A stretch of 61,496 nt of DNA. Source: Halomonas halodenitrificans DSM 735. GTDB lineage: Bacteria > Pseudomonadota > Gammaproteobacteria > Pseudomonadales > Halomonadaceae. This document shows positions 26,734-34,210 of this stretch, piece after piece; the stretch's first letter is position 1, and each line of letters begins with the position of its first letter. The notes under the pieces are model-generated. The model was not told the DNA's origin and searched no databases. It saw nothing but the letters and a program-made list of their open reading frames with translations. A program made the position numbers and the translations under genes. Location: contig NZ_JHVH01000023.1 of assembly GCF_000620045.1 (NCBI RefSeq), forward strand, positions 1 through 61,496, in the 5' to 3' direction.

Positions 26734-27375
26734 TCACACGCGCGTGAGGAGCCACGCGGCCACATCGTCCGACAGCCAGCGTGTGCCCAGGTAGTGCTTC
26801 ACTGCTGCCCGGAGATGCCGCTGCCATTCGACCCTGAGCTTCTCGAGGTCGTGGAGTGCCGGGGCGGCGTCGATCTGGCCGTATAGCTGATCCGCGGGAT
26901 GCTCGGCCTCTGGCCAGGGATGGTCAGCCAGCCAGGCGTAGACCTCTTAACGCCCCAAGGTAATCGCGGCCGGGAACAGCACTGCTTCTGCAGGCAGGGG
27001 CGCCCCCAGCTGCAACAACTGGGCATTGATGGCGTGATCACAGGCCAGATGCCAGCGGTGGGGCGACTCATGGTGAGAGGGCCGGTAGTCACCGGCGGCT
27101 GCATGCCACACCAAGTGCTCCTGAATCTGGCGACGCTGCGGGCCCTCGAGGCCCGCGCTCCAGGCAGGCTGGAACAGCAAGCGTCGACCATCGGTGGTGG
27201 CCGTGGTGAGCCACGGCTCGTCCACGGCCACGATCTCCAGAGGCTCCGCCAGTGCCGCAGTAAGGGGGCGCTGCTCACCCCATGCCTGGCGATCCTGCCG
27301 CCAGACCGCCACCTGTTCGGCGGCCATGGCCGCCGTCACTCCGTGACTCGTAGTCAGTCTGTTGTCCTGTCGCAT
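26734..27375 (-). pseudogene. DUF2201-like putative metallopeptidase fragment with nonsense codon
   Basis: Starting at ATG 27375 after a strong GGAGGGAGAG site, the frame encodes TTATTDGRRLLFQPAWSAGL, HLVWHAAAGDYRP and WHLACDHAINAQLLQLGAPL. These correspond in order to the N-terminal domain of DUF2201 proteins, VWA-like putative metallopeptidases usually paired with MoxR ATPases. A TAA at 26947-26949 interrupts it; the same frame continues with EVYAWLADHPWPEAEHPADQ to TGA 26734, so the stop is a point lesion. The usual C-terminal half is also absent, and HExxH appears as HLVWH. No MoxR gene is nearby. Confidence 0.65.
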
Positions 27376-27417
27376 GTCTCTCCCTCCTGGCTCGACTTGG
27401 CTCATGCTCGCCCGGTA

Positions 27418-27438
27418 AAGCGACATGCTGTGTCGCAT
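27418..27438. promoter_or_regulatory. Palindrome GCGACA-N5-TGTCGC, candidate operator
   Basis: AAGCGACA-TGCTG-TGTCGCAT lies between the DUF2201-like gene and the 27485 gene, which are divergently transcribed. A second copy with the same spacing lies at 28438. Size, symmetry and location suit a dimeric repressor, for which the WYL protein is the obvious candidate. Confidence 0.5.
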
Positions 27439-27484
27439 GCCTAGGTCACCCTAGATGTATCACGCTGAACAGGAGGTCGAGGCG

Positions 27485-27796
27485 ATGCAGACACCCCCTA
27501 TAAATCCGGCACGTCGGGATGCCCTCGCGGAGCGCATCTCTCGCTGGCTCTTCACCCAGGATCCGATGCACACCTGCTGTGTCGAGAACGATGCCGTCGA
27601 TGAGTACGACGCCGTGGCGCGCTACCTGGTCGATCGGCTGACACAAGGTGACGCCCCCGCCGTGGCGCTCCATACCACGCTGGCCGTGTGGTTCGGTGAC
27701 GAGATGGTGGACGAGGCACGGCTAAGGCCCCTGGTGCGCTCGCTGGGTGAGCTGCTGGATGCCGAGCCTCGCGAGGGAGGAGATGCCCATGAGTGA
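27485..27796 (+). CDS. Hypothetical protein, 103 aa, first gene of the nine-gene run
   Basis: ATG 27485 is chosen over 27455 because AGGAGG at 27471-27476 is ideally spaced. The protein is soluble and acidic, with the distinctive block DPMHTCCVENDAVDEYDAVARYL and adjacent cysteines. No family is recognised. It overlaps the next gene by 8 bases, so the pair is translationally coupled and the products may interact. It lies just downstream of the first palindromic candidate operator. Confidence 0.65.
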   Translation: MQTPPINPARRDALAERISRWLFTQDPMHTCCVENDAVDEYDAVARYLVDRLTQGDAPAVALHTTLAVWFGDEMVDEARLRPLVRSLGELLDAEPREGGDAHE

Positions 27797-28448
27797 TTTG
27801 CCGCAGCAGATCAAGCAACGCGCCAAGTTCCGAGCGGAGGATGACCTGCTTCGCCAGATGGGCTACGCCAAGCCAGGTCGTCGCCACCGTGAGCGCCTCG
27901 CCATGGTGCTGGCGGATCCGGCGCTGGGGCTGGGGACGCCCATGTATGACTTCGTTCATGGCCGCCGCGACTTCCTGCGTGCCCTGTGCCGCGCCTTGCG
28001 CATTCCCGAGCACAGCTGCCGGGCATTCATCGCCGAGCGTGATGCGCTCGATAAGGCCGAACGCCAGGCCTACCCGCCGTGGCTGTTCGTCGATACCGGC
28101 TTTCGCCGTAGTGACCGACCCGGTATGCCGCTGTTCGCCCTGGCCCTGCTGGAGCGTCGCCGTCGCCTGAAGCTGCCGCCGGACACCTGTCGACTGCCCT
28201 GGGACCAGCAGCTGGCCCGTGCCCAGGCGCGGGTGCGCGAGCACATGGCCGAGAGTGGCGGTGAGTTGAAGGTCTGGGGACGCATCCAGCGCTACCTCTT
28301 CTGTTACGCTGAGGATCACCAGCTGGAGATCGCACCGAGTGGCGAGGTGCGGGGGGAGACCTCGGGAAGGGGGCTGTCTCAAGCCAGTATTACCCTCAAG
28401 GGCAAGCCAATCTCCCTGCTGAGTGATGACAAGGATAATGCGACATGA
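27789..28448 (+). CDS. Hypothetical protein, 219 aa
   Basis: ATG 27789 lies in a GGAGGAGATGCCC context that supplies the ribosome site. The protein is basic and helical, with AKPGRRHRERLAMVLADPALG near the N-terminus and FVHGRRDFLRALCRALRIP near residue 60, suggesting nucleic-acid contact. The last 30 residues contain a short beta-like ASITLKGKPISLLS. No family is recognised. It follows the 103-aa gene with overlap, and its stop codon lies inside the second palindrome. Confidence 0.62.
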   Translation: MSDLPQQIKQRAKFRAEDDLLRQMGYAKPGRRHRERLAMVLADPALGLGTPMYDFVHGRRDFLRALCRALRIPEHSCRAFIAERDALDKAERQAYPPWLFVDTGFRRSDRPGMPLFALALLERRRRLKLPPDTCRLPWDQQLARAQARVREHMAESGGELKVWGRIQRYLFCYAEDHQLEIAPSGEVRGETSGRGLSQASITLKGKPISLLSDDKDNAT

Positions 28449-28458
28449 AGTGTCGTAT
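28438..28458. promoter_or_regulatory. Second copy of the GCGACA-N5-TGTCG palindrome
   Basis: ATGCGACA-TGAAG-TGTCGTAT overlaps the end of the 219-aa gene and precedes the ADP-ribosylglycohydrolase start by 63 bases. It matches the 27418 copy in both arms and spacing with only the loop and edge bases differing. It probably marks a second regulated promoter. Confidence 0.5.
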
Positions 28459-28520
28459 CAGGCCGTCAGACTGAAGGCACCAGGCCTTCGCGGTCCCCCG
28501 AAACGACAAGGAGCCAGTCC

Positions 28521-29633
28521 ATGCCTGACATGCCGACCCTGCAGGAACGTTTCACCGGCTGTCTGCTCGGGGGCGCCGTTGGCGATGCCCTGGGCGCGCC
28601 GGTCGAGTTCATGAGCCGCCAGCGCATCCACCAGCAATTTGGCCCGCAGGGCATCGCTGACTATGCACCGGCCTTCGGCGGGCTCGGGGTGATCACCGAC
28701 GACACCCAGATGACGCTGTTCACCGCCGAAGGGCTGTTACGTGCCGACGTGCGCGGCAGCATGCGCGGCATGTGTCATCCGCCCTCGGTCATCGCCCACG
28801 CCTACCTGCGCTGGCTGGTGACCCAAGGGAGCGAGCCGACCCCGGAAATCCGCGAAGGGCTGCTGAAGCACAGCCTGGAAGAGGCGCCAGGGTGGCTGAT
28901 CCAGCATCGCGAACTGCACCATCGACGTGCCCCGGGGAATACCTGCCTCTCGGCGCTGCAGTCCATGAAACGCCTCGGTGACAAGGCCATCAACAACAGC
29001 AAGGGCTGCGGCGGGGTGATGCGGGTCGCCCCGGTGGGGCTCTACCTCTGGCCCAGCCACGATTTCGGGCCCGCCTTCGAGCTGGCGTGCGAATCGGCCG
29101 CGATCACCCATGCCCATCCTTCTGGAATCCTGCCGGCCGGCGTCCTGGCGGCACTGATCCTGCAGCTGCTGCATGGCAACACCTTGCGCGGAGCCCTCGA
29201 GCTGGCCATGGAGGAGCTGAAGACGCACGCTGACCATGAAGAGACATCGCAGTTTCTGATCACCGCCATCGAGTTGGCCGACTCGACGCTATCCCCCGAG
29301 CAGGCCATTTCCTTTCTCGGCGAGGGCTGGGTGGCCGAGGAGGCGCTGGCCATTGCCGTCTACTGCGCGCTCGTCGCCGAGGATTTCCGGCATGGCGTGA
29401 TGTTGGCCGTCAACCATGATGGCGACTCCGACTCCACCGGTGCCATCGCCGGCAATCTTCTCGGCGTGATGCATGGGGTCAACGCCATCCCCAGCGCTTG
29501 GCTGGAGCCCCTGGAGCTTCGCGAGGTGATCACCGAGATGGCCCAGGACCTGTTGGCTGTGAACGAATGGGATGTGGATGAGATGGGCGGCAAGGATAAC
29601 GACTGGGTATGGGAGAAATACCCGGGGTTCTGA
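28521..29633 (+). CDS. ADP-ribosylglycohydrolase (DraG/ARH family)
   Basis: This 370-aa enzyme should remove ADP-ribose from protein or nucleic-acid acceptors in a Mg-dependent reaction. All hallmark blocks are present in order: [18 protein letters not shown] at about 14-31, [10 protein letters not shown] near 57-66 and [17 protein letters not shown] near 300, with the metal-binding aspartates intact. Length fits the family. It starts 72 bases after the 219-aa gene, downstream of a palindrome, and is followed 39 bases later by a metallophosphoesterase. No ADP-ribosyltransferase is seen nearby, so its substrate may be host- or phage-made. Confidence 0.93.
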   Translation: MPDMPTLQERFTGCLLGGAVGDALGAPVEFMSRQRIHQQFGPQGIADYAPAFGGLGVITDDTQMTLFTAEGLLRADVRGSMRGMCHPPSVIAHAYLRWLVTQGSEPTPEIREGLLKHSLEEAPGWLIQHRELHHRRAPGNTCLSALQSMKRLGDKAINNSKGCGGVMRVAPVGLYLWPSHDFGPAFELACESAAITHAHPSGILPAGVLAALILQLLHGNTLRGALELAMEELKTHADHEETSQFLITAIELADSTLSPEQAISFLGEGWVAEEALAIAVYCALVAEDFRHGVMLAVNHDGDSDSTGAIAGNLLGVMHGVNAIPSAWLEPLELREVITEMAQDLLAVNEWDVDEMGGKDNDWVWEKYPGF

Positions 29634-29672
29634 GTGCAAACGCATTGCCAGTAACGGGCACAGGAGGCCTGC

Positions 29673-30620
29673 ATGTATGACCTGATTGGCGATATCCATG
29701 GGTATGCCGAGCCGCTGAAGCTACTGCTCGACACCTTGGGCTACCGGGAAGCCGAGGGAGTCTGGTCACATCCCGAGCAGCGCCGGGTGATCTTCCTCGG
29801 TGACTTCGTCGACCGCGGCCCACACCAGGTCGAGTCGGTGCAGATCGCCCGCGCCATGGTCGAGGCCGGCACGGCACTGGCCGTGATGGGGAATCATGAG
29901 TTCAATGCCGTGGCCTGGGCCACACCGGACCCTGAGCACCCCGGCGAGCACCTGCGCACGCACAGCGACAAGAACCGCGGCCAGCACCAGGACTACCTGG
30001 AGCAGGTCGGTGAGGGCAGCGAGCTGCATTGCGAGCATATCGCCTGGTTCAAGACGCTGCCGCTATATCTCGACCTGGAGGGCCTGCGCGTGGTGCATGC
30101 CTGCTGGCACCTCCCGTCCATCGACACCCTCGAGGACTTTGTCGATTCACAGCAGCGCATCCTGCCGGATGCCTGGCCCGATCTGGCCCGTAAGGACGGA
30201 GCAGGCTTCGAGGCCCTGGAAACCCTGCTCAAGGGGCTGGAAGTGCCTCTCCCCACCGGATACGAGTTCTCCGACAAGGACGGCAACCCGCGCCACCACA
30301 TCCGCACCCGCTGGTGGGAGCTGGAGCGCCTGACCTATCGCGACCTGGCCATGGTGCCGGCGGAAGCCATCGATGACATCCCGCATAAGCCGATTCCCGA
30401 GGATGTGCTGCCTGGCTATGCCGGAGACAAGCCGCTGTTTGTCGGCCACTACTGGCTGAACGGCACACCCCGCCCACTCAATCGCTACATCGCCTGCCTG
30501 GATTACAGCATCGCCGGCGGCCATCACCGCAGCGACGACCCGAACAAGCTGTGCGCCTACCGCTGGAATGGCGAGAGTGAGCTGACGGCCGACAACATGG
30601 TCTGGGTGGAGAACGAGTGA
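29673..30620 (+). CDS. Calcineurin-like metallophosphoesterase
   Basis: This 315-aa phosphoesterase shows the metal-binding motifs GDIHG (D7, H9), GDFVDRG and GNHE at the usual spacing, plus the downstream GHYW (residues FVGHYWL) histidine. The sequence is closest in style to PrpE/ApaH-like enzymes, which hydrolyse bis(nucleosyl) polyphosphates or remove phosphates from protein or RNA. AGGAGG precedes ATG 29673. It overlaps the DUF1643 gene (TGATGG), so the two are translationally coupled. Substrate is unknown; its neighbour suggests nucleotide or ADP-ribose product processing. Confidence 0.88.
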   Translation: MYDLIGDIHGYAEPLKLLLDTLGYREAEGVWSHPEQRRVIFLGDFVDRGPHQVESVQIARAMVEAGTALAVMGNHEFNAVAWATPDPEHPGEHLRTHSDKNRGQHQDYLEQVGEGSELHCEHIAWFKTLPLYLDLEGLRVVHACWHLPSIDTLEDFVDSQQRILPDAWPDLARKDGAGFEALETLLKGLEVPLPTGYEFSDKDGNPRHHIRTRWWELERLTYRDLAMVPAEAIDDIPHKPIPEDVLPGYAGDKPLFVGHYWLNGTPRPLNRYIACLDYSIAGGHHRSDDPNKLCAYRWNGESELTADNMVWVENE

Positions 30621-31090
30621 TGGAGAAAGCTGCGGAGATTTCCCCGTGTGGGCGCTATCGCTACACCTTGGCTCGCATCTGGGATCCTGACCTGCCCTGC
30701 GTGGCCTTCATAGGCCTCAATCCCTCGACAGCAGATGCGACGCAAGACGACCCCACGCTGAACCGCTGCATCCAGTACGCCGAGGCCTGGGGCTATGGTG
30801 GGGTATGGATGGTCAACCTGTTTGCCTTTCGTGCGACCAGCCCAGGCGATATGAAGTCGGCTGATGACCCGGTCGGGCCTGACAATGACGTGGCACTCCA
30901 GTCAGTGTGTGAGGCAGCTGACCTGGTGATAGCGGCCTGGGGCAATCATGGGAGCTTCCACAACCGATCCCACCAGGTACGGGCCATGCTGAAGAGCTTG
31001 CATTGCCTCAAGGTGAACAAGACTGGTGAACCGGCTCACCCGCTTTACCAGCGTAAGTCAGCGTTACCTGCACCATTGCCTGTGCCATGA
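30620..31090 (+). CDS. DUF1643 family protein
   Basis: This 156-aa protein matches DUF1643: FIGLNPSTADATQDDPTLNRC at about residues 33-53, WMVNLFAFRATSPGDM near 65-80 and a LVIAAWGNHG block near 103. It is soluble and without a known activity; family members often sit in accessory and defence regions. It starts at the stop of the metallophosphoesterase gene. I see no frame damage. Confidence 0.85.
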   Translation: MEKAAEISPCGRYRYTLARIWDPDLPCVAFIGLNPSTADATQDDPTLNRCIQYAEAWGYGGVWMVNLFAFRATSPGDMKSADDPVGPDNDVALQSVCEAADLVIAAWGNHGSFHNRSHQVRAMLKSLHCLKVNKTGEPAHPLYQRKSALPAPLPVP

Positions 31091-31142
31091 CCCAACGGGT
31101 GACTGGCGGCGGCAGGTTATGACCCCATCAGGAGGCAATCGC

Positions 31143-31622
31143 ATGGAACCCAAGCGTGTACAGGATATTCCGCCGTGGGTACCGCCGGATCAGAGGCAGA
31201 GTCGCTTTGGTGGGTCGGTGAGCCCTCGGGCGAGTGAATCCAGACGCCCTCTCTTTCGACTGGTTTCCCGACCCAGCGACAATACCGTCGAGCTGTTCTT
31301 CGTCAACGACACCGATGAGACCCTCGCGCATGTCGCTGCTTTCACTGGGGGCTTCATCACGGCGGATGACGATGCCTTGCCGATCGAGGGGGCCAACCTC
31401 GGCTATCACGATGTTCGTCCTGGCGAAGGGGTCAAGGTCGAGGCGTTCGATGGCTACTACGACCTCGACTATGTCTTGCAGCTCAGCTTCGAGGTCGCTT
31501 GTGGCCAGGGAACTTGGCGCATCCTCACTCCCGCTCAGAAGGGGAGAATCGCCGCTCAGGAATTGCTGTGGGATGACGGGAGCCCGGGTAGGCATGTCAA
31601 CGCCAGCCTGCGTCCCGGATAA
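31143..31622 (+). CDS. Hypothetical protein, 159 aa
   Basis: ATG 31143 is chosen because AGGAGG (31130-31135) lies just upstream; the longer frame from 31026 overlaps DUF1643 and lacks such a site. The protein has a Pro/Arg-rich N-terminus (IPPWVPPDQRQSRFGG) and then a beta-rich region (VELFFVNDTDETLAHVAAFTGGFIT and DYDLDYVLQLSFEV-like strands). No family is recognised. It shows no signal peptide or membrane segment. It belongs to the co-directional run. Confidence 0.62.
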   Translation: MEPKRVQDIPPWVPPDQRQSRFGGSVSPRASESRRPLFRLVSRPSDNTVELFFVNDTDETLAHVAAFTGGFITADDDALPIEGANLGYHDVRPGEGVKVEAFDGYYDLDYVLQLSFEVACGQGTWRILTPAQKGRIAAQELLWDDGSPGRHVNASLRPG

Positions 31623-31741
31623 CTCCTAGAATCGGTACGTGGCATTACGCAAGACACCAGGAGGTCTGCCGCCATCACTGCAGGGGTGCGCCTTACGGGC
31701 CATACTCTCGTGACACCCACGATCTCAAGGAGGAGGCCGTC

Positions 31742-32389
31742 ATGTGGATGACCCACTCGCATCTAAAGGCTCGCCAGCGGGCCGAGCGCCATCAGCACGC
31801 CGAGGGTATCGGCCTGCGTATCCATCGGGCACTGAGCTGGCTGCTGCGCTCGGAGTTGTGCGATGACGACGATGGCCGCTTCATCTTCCTGTGGATCGCC
31901 TTCAACGCCGCCTACGCCAACGACCTGGGCGAGATGCGTGTGCCTGAGAGCCGCCTGTTGGGAGAGTTCCTGCAGCGCCTGAGCCAGCTGGATAATCACG
32001 ACTATCTCTACCAGCTGGTGTGGAGCCGCTACCCCGGGGCGATCCGCGTGCTGCTCGACAACCGCTACGTCTTCCAGCCCTACTGGGATCACCAGAACGG
32101 ACTGCCCGGCAGTGAGGATTGGGAAGCACGCTTCGCCTCAGCACGACAAGCTGCCCATGCGGCGCTGGCCAACCACGACACCGGCACCGTGCTGAGCATC
32201 GTCTTCCAGCGGCTTTACACCCTGCGCAACCAGCTGATCCACGGCGGCGCCACCTGGGGCAGCTCGGTCAACCGCGAGCAGTTGCGTGACGCCAACAACA
32301 TCATGGGCGAGGTGGTGCCGGCCATCATCGCCATCCTGCTGGACAACGCCCACCGCCACTGGGGCGATGCGTGCTATCCGGTGCGGTAA
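31742..32389 (+). CDS. HEPN-superfamily protein, candidate ribonuclease
   Basis: This 215-aa mostly helical protein contains the HEPN active-site signature Rx4H as RNQLIHGG (R162, H167) near the end of the last long helices, preceded by LSIVFQRLYTL. HEPN proteins with this motif are metal-independent RNases or AMPylation partners in toxin-antitoxin and phage-defence systems. AAGGAGG precedes ATG 31742. It has no adjacent MNT nucleotidyltransferase; the following small genes could be antitoxin partners, but that is inference. Confidence 0.78.
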   Translation: MWMTHSHLKARQRAERHQHAEGIGLRIHRALSWLLRSELCDDDDGRFIFLWIAFNAAYANDLGEMRVPESRLLGEFLQRLSQLDNHDYLYQLVWSRYPGAIRVLLDNRYVFQPYWDHQNGLPGSEDWEARFASARQAAHAALANHDTGTVLSIVFQRLYTLRNQLIHGGATWGSSVNREQLRDANNIMGEVVPAIIAILLDNAHRHWGDACYPVR

Positions 32390-32406
32390 CGATTACAGGA
32401 GGTCAC

Positions 32407-32721
32407 ATGCAAGCCAGTGCCTGGCGAGGTGGATCCAGCGCAAGACCCGTCTACGGCATCCGTGTGGGCCGCCCCAATCGTGACGCATACTTCGACCGTG
32501 CCTGGTCGTCGATCGAGGTGGAGATGGATGGCCGATGGCAAACCTTCCAGCTGACCCCGGGCTTCTGGAATCAGTGCACCGAGTTTCGCGACAGAGGCTC
32601 ACCGCGCATTCGGGAATGGCTCGAGCGGCATTTCACCACCGATTGGCCCAAGGGCAGCCCGCCCAGGTTTCGTCTGGAGGTGCTGGGTGGTGGACGGTTC
32701 CGCCTGAGCCCGCATGAGTGA
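32407..32721 (+). CDS. Hypothetical protein, 104 aa
   Basis: ATG 32407 follows AGGAGGTCAC with ideal spacing and is preferred to the frame from 32371, which runs through the HEPN gene. The protein is basic (GRPNRDAYFDRAWSSIEVEM, IREWLERHFTTDWPKG) with alternating strands and helices and no signal peptide. No family is recognised. It begins 17 bases after the HEPN gene and overlaps the next gene by 8, making it the best candidate for a HEPN-neutralising partner. Confidence 0.6.
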   Translation: MQASAWRGGSSARPVYGIRVGRPNRDAYFDRAWSSIEVEMDGRWQTFQLTPGFWNQCTEFRDRGSPRIREWLERHFTTDWPKGSPPRFRLEVLGGGRFRLSPHE

Positions 32722-33022
32722 GGGTAGGACCGTGCCAACGATCATCGACGACAACTTCATGGTCTGCACCGACTGCCTGATGATCATCGCCAACGACGAT
32801 GCCAGCGGGCTGGCCTATTCGCTCGGTGAGGAGGAGGCCGAGGCCCGGGAACGGGAGATTCGTGAGGCCATCGCCGAGATTCAGCGTGAAGAGGGGCAGA
32901 TCGCGGTAGGCGATAGCGACAGGGACGAGGAGTTCACCTCGCGCCCCTGCGCCTGCTGCGGCATGCGCCTGGCGGGACCACGGCATCACTGCGTGATACT
33001 GGGGAGTGGCCGGGAGCGCTGA
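32714..33022 (+). CDS. Small Cys-pair (probable zinc-binding) protein, 102 aa
   Basis: Two cysteine pairs, CTDC near residue 18 and CACC near 79, flank an acidic helical region (EEEAEAREREIREAIAEIQREEG), so the ends probably fold together on a zinc ion. No named family is recognised. It overlaps the preceding gene and is the last member of the plus-strand run; the TPR gene converges on it 21 bases away. Confidence 0.62.
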   Translation: MSEGRTVPTIIDDNFMVCTDCLMIIANDDASGLAYSLGEEEAEAREREIREAIAEIQREEGQIAVGDSDRDEEFTSRPCACCGMRLAGPRHHCVILGSGRER

Positions 33023-33043
33023 ACTCCCGGCCCGGCCGGCAGG

Positions 33044-34162
33044 TTACTTGCCTGCCATGGTCTTGGCGGCATCGTACTCGGCATCGAGGCCGGACTGGGT
33101 GTCCAGCGACGGATCGATCTGCTTCAGGCCGACGTGCATCATCGACAGCAGCTGAAGGCCGGAGAAGTCGCCGTCCAGGCTCTTCAGCGTGTAGCGCGTG
33201 TCAGGATCGTTGATGGAGAGGCCGCTCTTGCCCAGCTTGGCGATCTCGAACACGACTTTGGCCAGCTCCTGTTGCTCCATGTTCTCGAAGGTCTCGAAGG
33301 CGCCGGTCATGTACATCACTGCGTCCATGCGCAGCCCACCGTCGGCCTTCTCCTTCATGGTGCCTTGGGCCAGGCGGCTCAGGGCTTTCTTGGCCTCGGT
33401 AGCGATGGGAGAATTTGGCTCCAGTTCGATGATGCGCTGGTAGTTGCCGATGGCCTGCTCGTGATTCTGCGGGCCCAGCTCTTCCAGGTTCAGCGCCAGG
33501 CCATACAGGGTGCCGACATCCTTGGGATTGGCTGCCAAGGCGCGCTCGAAGTAGGGCTTGGCGTCCTCATGCTTGCCACGCTTGGCCAGCAGGCCGGCCA
33601 AATTACGGTTGATCCACAGATCGTTAGGCAGCTTGTCGGCGGCGCTGCGAAGGGTAGCTTCGGCCTTCTCCAGCTCACCCAGCTTCACGTATGAGAAGCC
33701 CAGGGCCGCGTGGGCATGGGGATAGTCCGCCTCGGCCTCGGTGCAGGCCTTGAGCGGGGCGACCGACTCTTCGGTGCGGCCCATCTCGGAGAGGCAGACA
33801 CCGTAGTTGTAGAGGATCTCGGGGTCATCGGTCATTTCGGCCATGATCTCGAGGGCCGGCAACGCATCCTCGAGGAAACGGTGCTCGAGCAGGCCCAGGA
33901 TGTACTGCTTGGGTTCGACGCCCTCTTTTGGCACGGCGACCCCGAGGGCATGTCTGTCTCGGATGACGATCGCCGCGGTGTAACCCTTGGCCGCGTACTG
34001 GCTCGTGAGGGTGATCAGCACCGCATCCTCGAAACCCGGGTCATCTCGCGGCGGCACTCCATCGAGCTTGATGTCGTCGAGGCTGCGTTTGAAGATTTCG
34101 GGGGGCTTGCGGCATTGGGTCACCTGCGGACGTCGGTTGAGTGTTGCAGCCAATGGTACCAA
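33044..34162 (-). CDS. Tetratricopeptide-repeat protein
   Basis: This 372-aa protein has at least four clear TPR units between about residues 110 and 270 (for example YPHAHAALGFSYVKLGELEK, NRNLAGLLAKRGKHEDAKPY, VGTLYGLALNLEEL). The N-terminal 90 residues (SQYAAKGYTAAIVIRDRHAL) form a separate unknown domain, and the C-terminal 100 are helical. There is no signal peptide, so it is cytoplasmic. It is convergent to the nine-gene run and lies 48 bases downstream of the methyltransferase-HNH gene on the same strand, so those two are probably co-transcribed. TPR proteins often scaffold or sense partners; the function here is unknown. Confidence 0.8.
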   Translation of the reverse strand: MVPLAATLNRRPQVTQCRKPPEIFKRSLDDIKLDGVPPRDDPGFEDAVLITLTSQYAAKGYTAAIVIRDRHALGVAVPKEGVEPKQYILGLLEHRFLEDALPALEIMAEMTDDPEILYNYGVCLSEMGRTEESVAPLKACTEAEADYPHAHAALGFSYVKLGELEKAEATLRSAADKLPNDLWINRNLAGLLAKRGKHEDAKPYFERALAANPKDVGTLYGLALNLEELGPQNHEQAIGNYQRIIELEPNSPIATEAKKALSRLAQGTMKEKADGGLRMDAVMYMTGAFETFENMEQQELAKVVFEIAKLGKSGLSINDPDTRYTLKSLDGDFSGLQLLSMMHVGLKQIDPSLDTQSGLDAEYDAAKTMAGK

Positions 34163-34210
34163 GGAATATCGCCAGCGTTGGAGTGGATGAATAGTTGCCT
34201 CCGGAGCCTC

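Noticed and set aside
33005..33060. Bidirectional terminator between the Cys-pair gene and the TPR gene
   Set aside because: GGCAGG/GCCTGCC can pair, but the repeat overlaps the TPR coding end and lacks a T-run.
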